A stretch of 64,000 nt of DNA from Candidatus Treponema merdequi (GCA_018064525.1 JAGHVB010000006.1:1-64000); one strand, 5' to 3'. Positions 1-8,563 are shown, counted from the stretch's first letter. Notes: generated from the sequence alone by a model not told the origin. Translations and numbers: made by a program.

Positions 1-19
1 TAAGTTTCAAATTCTATAT

Positions 20-529
20 TCAAATGTATTCTACTCCTAATGCTTTAAGCTCATTCCGAATCTTCTGAACCTTATCAGCCGGAAATCTACTTCCTATGCA
101 GTTCGTTAGCAAACGCACTTTAATTCCCTCATTAATTGCACCCTTTGCTGTTTCTCCGACACAACAGCATTCGTCAAGACCACATAGAGTCACTTCCTTG
201 TACCTCTGCTTTTTCATAAACGCGCTGAAAGTCTTCGCGGTAAATGCATCCGATCTATTCTTTTCAAAAAAATAATCGGATACAACATTTACTCCCTCAA
301 AGAGCTCCGCCCCTTCAGTTCCTCTTATAGAATATCCGACTCCCCATAATAATTTAGATAGGATGTGTTTTATATATATAATGTCATAGCCCTTATTTTT
401 ATATAAATCTATAACTCGATTTACATTCCCAACAAGAGATTCTGTGTCATAATTAAATATAGGCTTTCTCTTATCCCAAAGAAAATCCTTCTGCATATCT
501 ATTATGATAAGTGCTTTTTTTTCTAACAT
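20..529 (-). CDS. Isochorismatase-family cysteine hydrolase
   Basis: A 169-residue cysteine hydrolase of the isochorismatase/nicotinamidase fold. The family triad is visible: Asp11 in IIDMQKDF, Lys90 in FEKNRSDAF, and Cys123 in CCVGETAKGA. Three cysteines occur in a row at 121-123; by alignment to the family the last is the nucleophile. The start is supported by a GAGGAAATCA-ATG ribosome binding site. The length is normal for a single-domain member. The family covers nicotinamidases, carbamoyl-amide hydrolases and isochorismate hydrolases. No neighbour decides among these, so the substrate is unknown. The gene stands alone at the window edge and is separated from the arabinose genes by a transposase remnant. 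Confidence 0.85.
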   Translation of the reverse strand: MLEKKALIIIDMQKDFLWDKRKPIFNYDTESLVGNVNRVIDLYKNKGYDIIYIKHILSKLLWGVGYSIRGTEGAELFEGVNVVSDYFFEKNRSDAFTAKTFSAFMKKQRYKEVTLCGLDECCCVGETAKGAINEGIKVRLLTNCIGSRFPADKVQKIRNELKALGVEYI

Positions 530-779
530 TGATTTCCTCGTTTCCTACTTCTTCTATCATCTTTTGCCGTTATTTCATCAAATCAGAATTTACCTACAAA
601 TTCTAAAGATGTTGATATTATTGAAGTATCCGCAAATTAAATTTACGTTTACCTAATTATATCACAAATTAAATCCATTCACCACGAATCTTATAAGGCG
701 TAATTTCAATATTCCATGGCAGTAGTTTACAGCTTCCTTTGTCTTTGAGGAATCAAGAATCATTTCCTTCTGTTTCTTT

Positions 780-938
780 TCAAGAAGCCATTGCTGCAAG
801 AATTTCCCGGATCACCCATGCAGACAAAGTATTTGGTTTAATGCCGTATTCGGGAGCGAATACTGTCTGTGATTTTCCTGACTGGATGTATTCCTCAACA
901 ATTTTCTGACGTTCTTCACGACTGTAATTTGATCTCAT
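780..938 (-). pseudogene. Transposase helix-turn-helix fragment (IS66/IS3 OrfA-like)
   Basis: A short reading frame of about 52 codons starts MRSNYSREERQKIVEEYIQS and continues with SGKSQ, a small insertion and GIKPNTLSAW. This is the classic N-terminal helix-turn-helix of IS66/IS3-type OrfA proteins. The frame stops soon after the helix-turn-helix. A +1 frame continues with a plausible sequence (QQWLLEKKQKE...) to about position 662, which suggests a frameshift. No second transposase ORF and no terminal inverted repeats were found, so I read it as a decayed insertion-sequence remnant. The flanking 530-779 stretch holds nothing I could identify. Confidence 0.5.
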
Positions 939-1030
939 AATTTCTTCCACCTTGGGTAGAAGTTTAGTTCAAAGATTTATTTTGGGAAAATACATGAGAA
1001 TTGACGGTTACAATTTAACAGTTGGAATTT

Positions 1031-1067
1031 AAAAGCGATCTGCTTGTGAAGGCAGATCGCTTTTTTT
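1031..1067 (-). terminator. Rho-independent terminator after araD
   Basis: A 9-bp GC-rich stem (GCGATCTGC at 1035-1043 with GCAGATCGC at 1052-1060) is flanked by AAAA on one side and a T-run on the other. It can therefore terminate in either direction. It lies 8 bp after the araD stop and most likely ends the araB-araD transcript. Confidence 0.8.
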
Positions 1068-1074
1068 GTGTAAT

Positions 1075-1821
1075 TTACTTCTGTCCGTAGTATGCATTCG
1101 GGCCGTGCTTTCTTTCGTAGTGTTTGTTTAAAACATAATCGGGAAGCGGTTTCCAGTCAGGGTTTATCTGCATTGTCATCCATGCCATTTTTGCAACTTC
1201 TTCGAGGACGGCAGCGTTGTAAACAGATTTGTCAGCGTTTGGTCCCCATGTAAAAGGTCCGTGTCCTGCAACGAGAACCATCGGATTTTCTGATGGAATG
1301 AGCGGTTTTAATGCAGTTCCATCAAAGCCTTTTGCTCCGACAGTTTCAGGGCGTAAGAAAGTATTTGCAATTAAAATTCCAGTTTCTTTTTCGTAGGCTG
1401 TTTCGACTGCCTGTTTTGTAATCATCGGAGTGCAGACAACCTGGTTTGCGCTGTGGTCTGCGTGAGTTGTTCCGAGAAGTGGAATGCATCTGCACGCCTG
1501 AGCCCATGCTGTTGCGTGTGGTGAATGTGTGTGTGTGATTCCACCGATGTCTGAAAATTCTTTGTACAGGATGGCGTGTGTCGGTGTGTCAGATGACGGA
1601 TTTAATTTGCCTTCGACTTTGTTGCATTCGAGGTCGACGATTACGATGTCATCAACTTTCATTTTGTCGTATGGAACGCCTGACGGCTTGATTGCGAAAA
1701 CTGCTTTGTCTTTGTCAAAGGCTGAAACGTTTCCCCATGTATAAATTGCAAGTCCGCGTACCGGAATCTGCATGTTAGCTTCGAAAGCTTCTTCTTTTAG
1801 TGTCTGATAAATTGAACTCAT
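1075..1821 (-). CDS. araD: L-ribulose-5-phosphate 4-epimerase
   Basis: Interconverts L-ribulose-5-phosphate and D-xylulose-5-phosphate, the last step feeding arabinose carbon into the pentose-phosphate pathway. The class II aldolase/epimerase fold is clear. Metal ligands are His97 and His99 (ITHTHSPHA) plus the later histidine of VAGHGPFTWG, and Asp78 lies in SSDTPTHA. The start is the ATG at 1821, preceded by AAGAAGGACACT; the in-frame GTG at 1836 lies within this ribosome binding site. The protein is 248 residues, somewhat longer than the E. coli enzyme (231). It follows the FGGY kinase with a 43-bp gap containing a hairpin, so the two probably form an araBD-type operon. Confidence 0.93.
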   Translation of the reverse strand: MSSIYQTLKEEAFEANMQIPVRGLAIYTWGNVSAFDKDKAVFAIKPSGVPYDKMKVDDIVIVDLECNKVEGKLNPSSDTPTHAILYKEFSDIGGITHTHSPHATAWAQACRCIPLLGTTHADHSANQVVCTPMITKQAVETAYEKETGILIANTFLRPETVGAKGFDGTALKPLIPSENPMVLVAGHGPFTWGPNADKSVYNAAVLEEVAKMAWMTMQINPDWKPLPDYVLNKHYERKHGPNAYYGQK

Positions 1822-1837
1822 AGTGTCCTTCTTCACT

Positions 1838-1857
1838 CGACAGCCCGCAGGCTGTCA
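1838..1857 (-). other. Intercistronic hairpin between kinase and epimerase genes
   Basis: GACAGCC at 1839-1845 pairs with GGCTGTC at 1850-1856 across a 4-base loop. It sits in the 43-bp gap between the kinase stop and the araD start. There is no T-run, so it is more likely a processing or mRNA-stability stem than a terminator. Its role is inferred only. Confidence 0.5.
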
Positions 1858-1864
1858 TGTGATT

Positions 1865-3466
1865 TTATTTTATTGCTTTAATTGCTGTTCTTTCAATGTC
1901 GAGTCCGGCAGTATAGTTTGCAAAGAATGCGTTGTAGCCTTCAATATCTTCTTTGTCTGCTGTGAATGTTACTGATTTGCTTGATGCAAAAACATTTTTA
2001 TCAAGGTAATCTTCGAGTGACATTTCATTTTTCTTTACGACATATGATGCAAGAATTGCCATTCCCCACGGACCGCCTTCTCCGGCAGTTTCCATTAATG
2101 AAACAGGTGTGTGCATTGCAGATGCCATTGCAGTAAGTCCGGCTTTCTGTGTCTTGAAGAATCCACCGTGACCTGTGAGTCTGTCGATTTTTACATTTTC
2201 TTTTTCAAAGAGAATGTCCATTCCTGTTCTGAGTGCACCAAGTGAAGTGAAAAGCTGAGCACGCATAAAGTTTGCAAGAGTAAAATTATTTTCCTGTGTT
2301 CTTACAAAAAGAGGGCGTCCTTCTGACAAGTCTGTCATTGATTCACCTGAAATGTAGTTATATGGAATCAGGCCGCCGCAGTCTTTGTCTCCTTCAAGTG
2401 CTGCTCCTAAAAGTGAATCGTAAAGTTTGCCTTTGTTGATTTCAAAACCACATGTACTGATTGCTTGACCAAAGAGTTTGATCCATTTATCGTATTCTCC
2501 GGTACAGTTGTTTGCGTGTGCCATTGCTGTAAGATTTCCGCTTGGTGTTGTAACAAGGTCGATTTTTCCGGCGTATGTTTTTGAAAGATCTTTTTCAAGA
2601 ACTACCATTGCAAATACAGAAGTTCCGGCTGATACATTTCCTGTTCTTTCACGAACAGAGTTTGTAGCAACCATTCCAGTTCCAGCGTCGCCTTCCGGTG
2701 GAGCAAGAGGAGTTCCGGCTTCGAGTTCGCCGTCGCGGTCAAGAAATTCTGCACCTTCTTCTGTAAGTTTTCCAGCATCAGCACCTGCCAAAAGTGATTC
2801 CGGTAAAATGTCTTTGAGCTTCCAGCCAAAGTTTTCTGATTTTACAAGGTCGTCAAACTTTGAAATCATTTTTTCGTTGTAATTTTTTGTATTGATGTCG
2901 ATCGGGAACATTCCTGATGCGTCACCGATTCCGAGAACTTTTTTTCCGGTAAGTTTGAAGTGAATGAAACCGGCAAGTGTCGTAAAGAATGCGATGTCTT
3001 TGACATGCGGTTCTTTGTTTAAGATTGCCTGATATAGATGTGAAATGCTCCATCGTTCTGGAATCGGATAGTTGAATGTTTCTGAAAGTTTTTGTGAAGC
3101 CTCACCTGTGATTGTGTTTCTCCATGTTCTGAATGGAACGAGAAGTTTATTATTTTTGTCAAAAGCAAGATATCCGTGCATCATTGCACTGATTCCGAGT
3201 GATTTTAATTTTGTAAGTTTGACATCATATTTTTCTTTAATATCTCTTTTAAGGTCTGCGTAGCAAGACTGAAGACCGTTGTAAATCTCAGATTCTGAAT
3301 ATGTCCAGATTCCATTTACTAAAGAGTTTTCCCAGTCGAAAGCGCCCTGCGCAATCGGATTGTTATTATCATCAATGAGAACTGCCTTAATTCTTGTAGA
3401 TCCGAATTCGATTCCAAGATAAGTATCTCCGTTTTTAATTAATTCTGCTGTTTTTGAAAGTTCCAT
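1865..3466 (-). CDS. araB: FGGY-family carbohydrate kinase, probable L-ribulokinase
   Basis: A 533-residue FGGY sugar kinase. The N-terminal phosphate-1 motif YLGIEFGSTRIKAV, the central GDASGMFPID segment and the C-terminal glycine-rich GHGGFF and GEGGPWGMA motifs are present. Its position directly upstream of araD, opposite a pentose-type ABC transporter, indicates phosphorylation of L-ribulose to L-ribulose-5-phosphate. It resembles the longer FGGY kinases used as ribulokinases in Bacteroidetes more than E. coli AraB, so xylulokinase activity cannot be excluded. The ribosome binding site GAAGGAG lies 9 bases before the ATG. A TTGACA-containing promoter lies just upstream. The isomerase (AraA) that would supply its substrate is not in this window. 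Confidence 0.85.
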   Translation of the reverse strand: MELSKTAELIKNGDTYLGIEFGSTRIKAVLIDDNNNPIAQGAFDWENSLVNGIWTYSESEIYNGLQSCYADLKRDIKEKYDVKLTKLKSLGISAMMHGYLAFDKNNKLLVPFRTWRNTITGEASQKLSETFNYPIPERWSISHLYQAILNKEPHVKDIAFFTTLAGFIHFKLTGKKVLGIGDASGMFPIDINTKNYNEKMISKFDDLVKSENFGWKLKDILPESLLAGADAGKLTEEGAEFLDRDGELEAGTPLAPPEGDAGTGMVATNSVRERTGNVSAGTSVFAMVVLEKDLSKTYAGKIDLVTTPSGNLTAMAHANNCTGEYDKWIKLFGQAISTCGFEINKGKLYDSLLGAALEGDKDCGGLIPYNYISGESMTDLSEGRPLFVRTQENNFTLANFMRAQLFTSLGALRTGMDILFEKENVKIDRLTGHGGFFKTQKAGLTAMASAMHTPVSLMETAGEGGPWGMAILASYVVKKNEMSLEDYLDKNVFASSKSVTFTADKEDIEGYNAFFANYTAGLDIERTAIKAIK

Positions 3467-3484
3467 TTAAAAAATCTCCTTCAA

Positions 3485-3517
3485 AGTATAATGTATCCGA
3501 GAAAAAAAAGTTGTCAA
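3485..3517 (-). promoter_or_regulatory. Promoter of the araB-araD operon
   Basis: On the minus strand a perfect -35 TTGACA (3512-3517) is followed after 16 bp by TACATT (3490-3495). A closer -10 match, TATACT (3485-3490), sits at 21 bp. The ribosome binding site of the kinase gene follows immediately, so the 5' leader is very short. Confidence 0.55.
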
Positions 3518-3546
3518 TTGGAAAAGAACATTAAATTAAAAATACA

Positions 3547-3580
3547 TAAAAATTTGAAAAAGATTCGTAAAAATTTAAAC
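3547..3580 (+). promoter_or_regulatory. Candidate tandem operator for the AraC-type response regulator
   Basis: Two near-identical 13-bp boxes, TAAAAATTTGAAA (3547-3559) and TAAAAATTTAAAC (3568-3580), are spaced exactly 21 bp start to start, two helical turns. They lie between the divergent araB and transporter promoters. AraC-domain regulators typically bind such direct repeats. The region is very A/T-rich, so chance is a real alternative. Confidence 0.35.
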
Positions 3581-3651
3581 TTTTTTGCGGACGGGTAGAT
3601 TCCACATAAAAAATTCCGAAATATTTGAAAATAAAAACCGAAAAATCCTCA

Positions 3652-3680
3652 TTCAAAAAACGTTCAGACGGTTTTATTAT
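3652..3680 (+). promoter_or_regulatory. Promoter of the sugar ABC transporter operon
   Basis: TTCAAA (3652-3657) and TATTAT (3675-3680) are separated by 17 bp, 40 bases upstream of the binding-protein start. The weak -35 is consistent with an activator-dependent promoter. Confidence 0.4.
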
Positions 3681-3720
3681 GAACTCAAAATTGAGAACAT
3701 CTATCAGGAGGAAAAAGTAG

Positions 3721-4671
3721 ATGAAAAAAATTATCGCTGGTGTGGTTGCATTGGTTGCTGCTGCATGTTTATTTGTAAGTTGTGGTGGAAAGAAAGGTGG
3801 ACAGATTAAAGTTGGTATTATCAACAATCCGCCTTCAGAATCAGGTTATCGTGCTGCTAACGTAAAAGACATGGAAACTGTTTTCTCTGCAGAAAAGGGA
3901 TATAAAGTTTCTACATTCTACAGCCTTAAGAATGATGAACAGCTCAACGCTGCTTCACAGTTTATTACAGAAGGAGTTGATTACATCCTTCTTTCAGCTG
4001 CTGCAACAGACGGTTGGGATGCAGTTTTGAAAAATGCAAAGAAAGCCGGAATCAAAGTATTCCTCTTTGACCGTATGATTAATACTTCAGAAGATCTTTA
4101 TGAAGCTGCTGTAGTATCTGACATGAGCAACCAGGGAACAACAGCTGTTAACTGGCTCAAAGCTCAGAACTTGAAAGAATACAACGTTATTCATATTCAG
4201 GGTGCTATGGGATCTGATGCTCAGATCGGACGTACTGCTGCTCTCGACAAAGAATTTGCAGCTGGAACAATGAAGAAAATCGTTCAGCAGACAGCTACAT
4301 GGGACGAAGCAGAAGCTAAGAAAATCGTAGAAGCTGTTATCAACTCTGGTGAAAAATTCAATGTAATCTATGCAGAAAACGACGGTATGGCTAAAGGTGC
4401 AGTTGCTGCTCTTGATGAAGCTGGTATCACACACGGTGTTGGAAAAGATGTAATCGTTATGGGATTTGACTGCAACAAATGGGCTCTCCGCGAACTCAAA
4501 GCAGGAAACTGGAATTATGATGGACAGTGTTCACCATTCCAGGCTGAAGTAATCGAAAGAATGATCAAATCTGGAAATGTTCCTTCAAAGAAAGTTATCT
4601 CTGAAGAAAAAGGTTTTGACGCTACAAAGATTACAGACGGCGATATCGAGATTTATGGTCTTGGTGACTAA
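3721..4671 (+). CDS. Sugar ABC transporter substrate-binding lipoprotein (YtfQ-like)
   Basis: A 316-residue periplasmic binding protein of the RbsB/YtfQ family (Peripla_BP_4). It has a lipoprotein signal peptide with lipobox LFVSC (Cys21). It captures a sugar, probably a pentose or hexose in furanose form, for the ATPase and permeases that follow. Family hallmarks include a TDGWDAVLKNAKKAGIKV segment and FDR after the first lobe. It lies divergent to the araB/araD genes, and the paired YtfT-like and YjfF-like permeases resemble galactofuranose/arabinose importers, so L-arabinose is the likeliest ligand. An AGGAGG ribosome binding site ends 9 bases before the ATG. A terminator-like hairpin follows the gene, which probably raises its level relative to the membrane subunits. 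Confidence 0.88.
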   Translation: MKKIIAGVVALVAAACLFVSCGGKKGGQIKVGIINNPPSESGYRAANVKDMETVFSAEKGYKVSTFYSLKNDEQLNAASQFITEGVDYILLSAAATDGWDAVLKNAKKAGIKVFLFDRMINTSEDLYEAAVVSDMSNQGTTAVNWLKAQNLKEYNVIHIQGAMGSDAQIGRTAALDKEFAAGTMKKIVQQTATWDEAEAKKIVEAVINSGEKFNVIYAENDGMAKGAVAALDEAGITHGVGKDVIVMGFDCNKWALRELKAGNWNYDGQCSPFQAEVIERMIKSGNVPSKKVISEEKGFDATKITDGDIEIYGLGD

Positions 4672-4688
4672 TCCGTAATATTTTGAAC

Positions 4689-4760
4689 GGAGCTGTTTAA
4701 ATTGAATAAATGTCAAAGGCTTTTTGGCATGACAGGTCTTTTTAGGCAGCTCCTTTTTTT
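4689..4760 (+). terminator. Intercistronic (partial) terminator after the binding-protein gene
   Basis: GGAGCTG (4689-4695) pairs with CAGCTCC (4747-4753), followed by seven or more T's. The loop holds a smaller TGTCA/TGACA stem (4711-4715 and 4730-4734). It lies between the binding protein and ATPase genes of one transporter. I infer partial termination that sets a high binding-protein to permease ratio. Confidence 0.6.
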
Positions 4761-4825
4761 TGGGTTTTGAGATTCGGGTGGAATTTTCTTCACTGCGATT
4801 TGATTTAAGTAATTCGGGTATTAAA

Positions 4826-6334
4826 ATGGAAAAAAATGTTGTTTTAACAATGCGCGGAATTTACAAAGAGTTTCCGGGCGTTAAGGCACTTCAGAATGTT
4901 GATTTTACTTTGCGTAAGGGAGAAATCCATGCGCTCATGGGTGAAAACGGAGCTGGTAAATCGACTCTTGTAAAATGTTTGACTGGCGTTTATGAAAAAG
5001 ACAGTGGTGAGATTTGTATTGATGGAATAGAGGGCCAGGTTTCTATTCGTTCACCACAGGATGCTCAGAATCTGGGTATCAGTACTGTATATCAAGAAAT
5101 TACACTTTGTCCAAATCTGACTGTTGCAGAAAACATGTTCATTGGACGGGGAAATTATACATTTATAAACTGGAAAGAACAGCAGGCACATGCTGATGAA
5201 ATTTTACAGCGTCTTGGTGTTCCGGCACGCGCTTCTCAGCAGCTCGGAACATGTTCTCTTGCCGTACAGCAGATGGTTGCAATTGCACGTGCTGTTGATA
5301 TGAAATGTAAAGTTTTGATTCTTGATGAACCGACTTCTTCTCTTGATGAAAAAGAAGTTGAACTTTTGTTTTCTTTGATGCGTGATCTGAAAAATAAGGG
5401 CGTTGGAATTATTTTCATTACACACTTCCTTGATCAGGTTTATGCAGTGTGTGACAAAATTACAGTTTTGAGAAACGGTGAACTTGTCGGCGAATATACA
5501 ATTAAAGAGATGCCGCAGGTGGAACTTATTTCTGCCATGCTCGGTAAAGCACTTGATGATATTTCTAAATTGAAAAGCGAAAAAGGAAAATTCAATCCAA
5601 ATGCAGAAAAAATTTATGAAGCTAAAGATCTTTCAAGTGCAGAAGGCGTAAAACCTTATGATTTTACTGTACGAAAAGGCGAAGTAAACGGATTTACCGG
5701 ACTTCTCGGTTCTGGAAGAAGTGAAAGCGTTCGTGCAATTTTTGCTGCTGACCGTGTTACAGGTGGATCTGTAAAAGTAAACGGCAATGAAGTAAAAATC
5801 AAAAAACCGAAAGACGCAATGAAAAATGGAATCGGTTATCTGCCGGAAGACAGAAAGGGTGATGGAATTATTCAGGATCTTTCTGTAAAGGAAAATCTTT
5901 TACTTGCACAGCAGGTTTTAAAAGGATTTTTCCATCCATACAAAAAATCAGAGGCAGAAAAAATTGCAGATGAATATATCAAACTTCTGCAGATTAAAAC
6001 TGCTTCAAAAGATACACCGATTAAATCTCTTTCTGGCGGTAACCAGCAGAAAGTTATTCTTGCCCGCTGGCTTTTGACTCATCCGCAGTACCTTATTCTT
6101 GATGAGCCGACACGAGGTATCGATGTCGGAACAAAAACAGAAATCCAGAAACAGGTTTTAAAACTTTCAAAAGAAGGCGTTGGAGTAACTTTCATCTCTT
6201 CTGAAATTCAGGAAATGCTTAATGTCTGTTCAAGACTTACAGTCATGAAAGACAGAAATATCGTCGGTGAATTAAAAGACGATGAACTCAGTCAGGATAA
6301 CATCATGAAAACTATTGCAGGAGGAAATAACTAA
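4826..6334 (+). CDS. Sugar ABC transporter ATP-binding protein, two ATPase domains
   Basis: A 502-residue duplicated ATPase of the RbsA/MglA/YtfR type that drives import by the adjacent permeases. The N-terminal domain has Walker A GENGAGKST (residues 39-47) and Walker B VLILDEPTSSL. The C-terminal domain has the degenerate Walker A GLLGSGRSE usual for this family, an intact LSGGNQQKV signature and YLILDEPTRGID. I start at ATG 4826, which gives the normal family length; the upstream in-frame TTG at 4760 falls in the terminator T-run. The ribosome binding site is weak. The stop overlaps the ribosome-binding region of the first permease, so the genes are translationally linked. Confidence 0.9.
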   Translation: MEKNVVLTMRGIYKEFPGVKALQNVDFTLRKGEIHALMGENGAGKSTLVKCLTGVYEKDSGEICIDGIEGQVSIRSPQDAQNLGISTVYQEITLCPNLTVAENMFIGRGNYTFINWKEQQAHADEILQRLGVPARASQQLGTCSLAVQQMVAIARAVDMKCKVLILDEPTSSLDEKEVELLFSLMRDLKNKGVGIIFITHFLDQVYAVCDKITVLRNGELVGEYTIKEMPQVELISAMLGKALDDISKLKSEKGKFNPNAEKIYEAKDLSSAEGVKPYDFTVRKGEVNGFTGLLGSGRSESVRAIFAADRVTGGSVKVNGNEVKIKKPKDAMKNGIGYLPEDRKGDGIIQDLSVKENLLLAQQVLKGFFHPYKKSEAEKIADEYIKLLQIKTASKDTPIKSLSGGNQQKVILARWLLTHPQYLILDEPTRGIDVGTKTEIQKQVLKLSKEGVGVTFISSEIQEMLNVCSRLTVMKDRNIVGELKDDELSQDNIMKTIAGGNN

Positions 6335-6335
6335 A

Positions 6336-7421
6336 ATGAGCGGAACAAAAAAAATTACTGAAAAATTAAAGAACCTTGCTTCTTCACAGTTAATTATTCC
6401 TGTAATTGCACTTTTAATTCTTGTTGTTTTTAATTTAATCAGAGATCCTTCTTTCTTTTCGATTGGAATTAAAACTAACAATCTTGGCAATAAAGTTTTA
6501 ACAGGAAACTTAATCAGTATCTTGAATGGTGCATCAGAACTTGTAATTCTTGCAATTGGAATGACACTTGTTACTTCTGCGACAAAAGGACAGGACATCT
6601 CAATCGGTGCCTGTGCTGCAATTGCTGGAAGTGTATTTGTAAAAATCTTAAGAACAAATGTAATTACAGTTCCATTAATTGCATCAGGTGTTTTAGTTGC
6701 AGCACTCGTGGCAATTATTTTCTGTCTGTTTAACGGAATCTTGATAGCGAAGTTCAATATACAGCCGATGATTGCTTCGTTGATTTTGTATACAGCAGGC
6801 CGTCCGATTGCTTATTGGATTAATGGCGGTGCGACTCCAAATGTAGAAAGTAATCTTTTGGGTTATCTTGGTGGATTTATTCCTGGTTGTCCGATTCCAA
6901 GTCCGATTTTAATCGTAATAGCTTTTGTAATTTTAATTTGTCTTTTGTTAAAGTTTACAACACTTGGTCTTTTTATTCAGTCAGTTGGAATTAACGAACG
7001 GGCTTCTAAGTTGAATGGAATTAATCCGCTCTTTATGAAGATGCTTGTTTTTGTAATTCTTGGTGCATGTGTTGCGATTGCCGGTTCGATGAATGTCTGC
7101 CGCATTGGTCTGATTAATCATGAAAAGATTCTGCTTGATATTGAAATGGATGCGATTCTTGCAGTTGCAATCGGTGGAAACTCTTTAGGTGGTGGAAAAT
7201 TTAAATTATCAGGTTCCATTATCGGAGCTTACATCATTCAGGCTCTTACAACAACTTTGTACGCGATGAAAGTTTCTTCAACTGACATCAAGGCTTATAA
7301 AGCAATTGTAATTATTATCATCGTTGTTGCAGGTTCTCCTGTTGTAAAAGAATTCTTTGCAAAACTTGTTAAAAAAATTACGGCAAAGAAATCTAAAGCA
7401 GTAAAAGTGGAGGCAAAGTAA
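6336..7421 (+). CDS. Sugar ABC transporter permease (YtfT-like)
   Basis: A 361-residue BPD_transp_2/AraH-RbsC family inner-membrane permease with about ten hydrophobic helices. The conserved cytoplasmic coupling region reads GINERASKLNGINP. AGGAGGAAATAACTAAA immediately precedes ATG 6336, and the ATPase stop lies one base before this start. With the next gene it would form a heterodimeric channel, as in YtfT-YjfF transporters, rather than the homodimer of the ribose system. Confidence 0.88.
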   Translation: MSGTKKITEKLKNLASSQLIIPVIALLILVVFNLIRDPSFFSIGIKTNNLGNKVLTGNLISILNGASELVILAIGMTLVTSATKGQDISIGACAAIAGSVFVKILRTNVITVPLIASGVLVAALVAIIFCLFNGILIAKFNIQPMIASLILYTAGRPIAYWINGGATPNVESNLLGYLGGFIPGCPIPSPILIVIAFVILICLLLKFTTLGLFIQSVGINERASKLNGINPLFMKMLVFVILGACVAIAGSMNVCRIGLINHEKILLDIEMDAILAVAIGGNSLGGGKFKLSGSIIGAYIIQALTTTLYAMKVSSTDIKAYKAIVIIIIVVAGSPVVKEFFAKLVKKITAKKSKAVKVEAK

Positions 7422-7422
7422 T

Positions 7423-8484
7423 ATGAACTTAAAAGATTCAATTAAAAAGATTTTTAATAAAAATGATCAGCCGATTTCAAATACAACTTTGCTTTTAACA
7501 ATTACCATCTGTACTTTTATTGCTATGTATCTTTTTGCGATGATTGTCTGGGGTGGAGGATTTCTTAATCCGCAGCAGTTCTTTAATATTTTTAATAACA
7601 ATGCTTATCTGATAATCATTGCATGCGGTCTTTCAATTGTAATGATATCTGGCGGAATTGATATTTCTGTCGGTGGTCAGATTGCTCTTATTACAATGAC
7701 AACTGCAGTATATCTTGAAAAAGCAGGCGGAAGTGTTTTGGGTGCACTTGCAATTGCACTTGCAATAGGTCTTGCATTTGGAATTGTTCAGGGATTTTGT
7801 ATTTCGTATCTTAAAATTCAGCCGTTTATTGTTACACTTGCCGGAATGTTTTTTGCAAAAGGAATGACAACAATCGTAAGTGTAAATCCGGTTACTGCAC
7901 AGGCAAGTGAAGCATTCTTAAAAATTAAAGAAGCTTATATAAATCTTCCAATCGGATATACAACTCGAAACGGAACTTTTATAAACAGCTATCTTGAAAT
8001 TGGTGCTGTTGTAGCAATTCTTGTTGTTGTAATCTTATGGGCCGTTTTGAAATGGACACGTGTAGGAAGAAATTTTTATGCTATCGGTGGAAACAGCGAA
8101 AGTGCATTGATGCTTGGTATCAACGTACAGAGAACAAGATTTTATGCTTATGTAATATGTGGTGTTCTTGCCGGAATTGCAGGTTTTATGTACCTTCTTC
8201 ACACAGGAGCAGGTAATGCTTCAAATGCAGATGGTGCCGAAATGGAAGCGATTGCATCTTCCATCATCGGTGGAACTTTGTTAACCGGTGGTGTCGGTTC
8301 AATCATCGGAACTTTATTTGGCGTTATGTCACTTAAGACTATCAATACAATTGTAATTGCATCTGGTTTAACACAGCCATGGTGGCAGAAAATTACAACA
8401 GGTTTAATGCTTTGTTTCTTTATTCTTCTCCAGAGCATTATTTTGTCAGAACGCAAAAAGAAGCTTGGTGCTCAGGCACAATAA
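7423..8484 (+). CDS. Sugar ABC transporter permease (YjfF-like)
   Basis: The second BPD_transp_2 permease, 353 residues and about nine or ten transmembrane segments. It has the hallmark GGIDISVGGQIAL in the first third and GGNSESALMLGINVQRTR in the coupling loop. It starts one base after the preceding permease stop. Two different permeases with a double ATPase is the YtfQRT-YjfF architecture (galactofuranose in E. coli; related arabinose importers are known). The operon ends in a strong terminator. Confidence 0.88.
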   Translation: MNLKDSIKKIFNKNDQPISNTTLLLTITICTFIAMYLFAMIVWGGGFLNPQQFFNIFNNNAYLIIIACGLSIVMISGGIDISVGGQIALITMTTAVYLEKAGGSVLGALAIALAIGLAFGIVQGFCISYLKIQPFIVTLAGMFFAKGMTTIVSVNPVTAQASEAFLKIKEAYINLPIGYTTRNGTFINSYLEIGAVVAILVVVILWAVLKWTRVGRNFYAIGGNSESALMLGINVQRTRFYAYVICGVLAGIAGFMYLLHTGAGNASNADGAEMEAIASSIIGGTLLTGGVGSIIGTLFGVMSLKTINTIVIASGLTQPWWQKITTGLMLCFFILLQSIILSERKKKLGAQAQ

Positions 8485-8520
8485 AAAATTATTTAAGAAT
8501 TATCATCACTCCAGGATGAG

Positions 8521-8563
8521 TATGCCGTCATGACTGCAGCTGTTCGTGACGGCATATTTTTTT
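8521..8563 (+). terminator. Terminator of the sugar transporter operon
   Basis: A perfect 10-bp stem, TATGCCGTCA (8521-8530) with TGACGGCATA (8547-8556), is followed by a run of seven T's, 37 bases after the last permease stop. Confidence 0.9.

Noticed and set aside
2478-2882. 134-codon plus-strand ORF within the kinase gene
   Set aside because: It lies fully antisense to a well-conserved FGGY kinase; its Ser/Pro-rich translation reflects the reverse complement of the real gene.
3531-3827. Minus-strand ORF across the transporter start
   Set aside because: It covers the promoter, ribosome binding site and signal peptide of the transporter binding protein; its composition is low-complexity and it has no ribosome binding site of its own.
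6272-6757. 161-codon minus-strand ORF over the ATPase/permease junction
   Set aside because: Antisense to conserved transporter genes with clear ribosome binding sites; there is no start signal and the translation resembles no protein.
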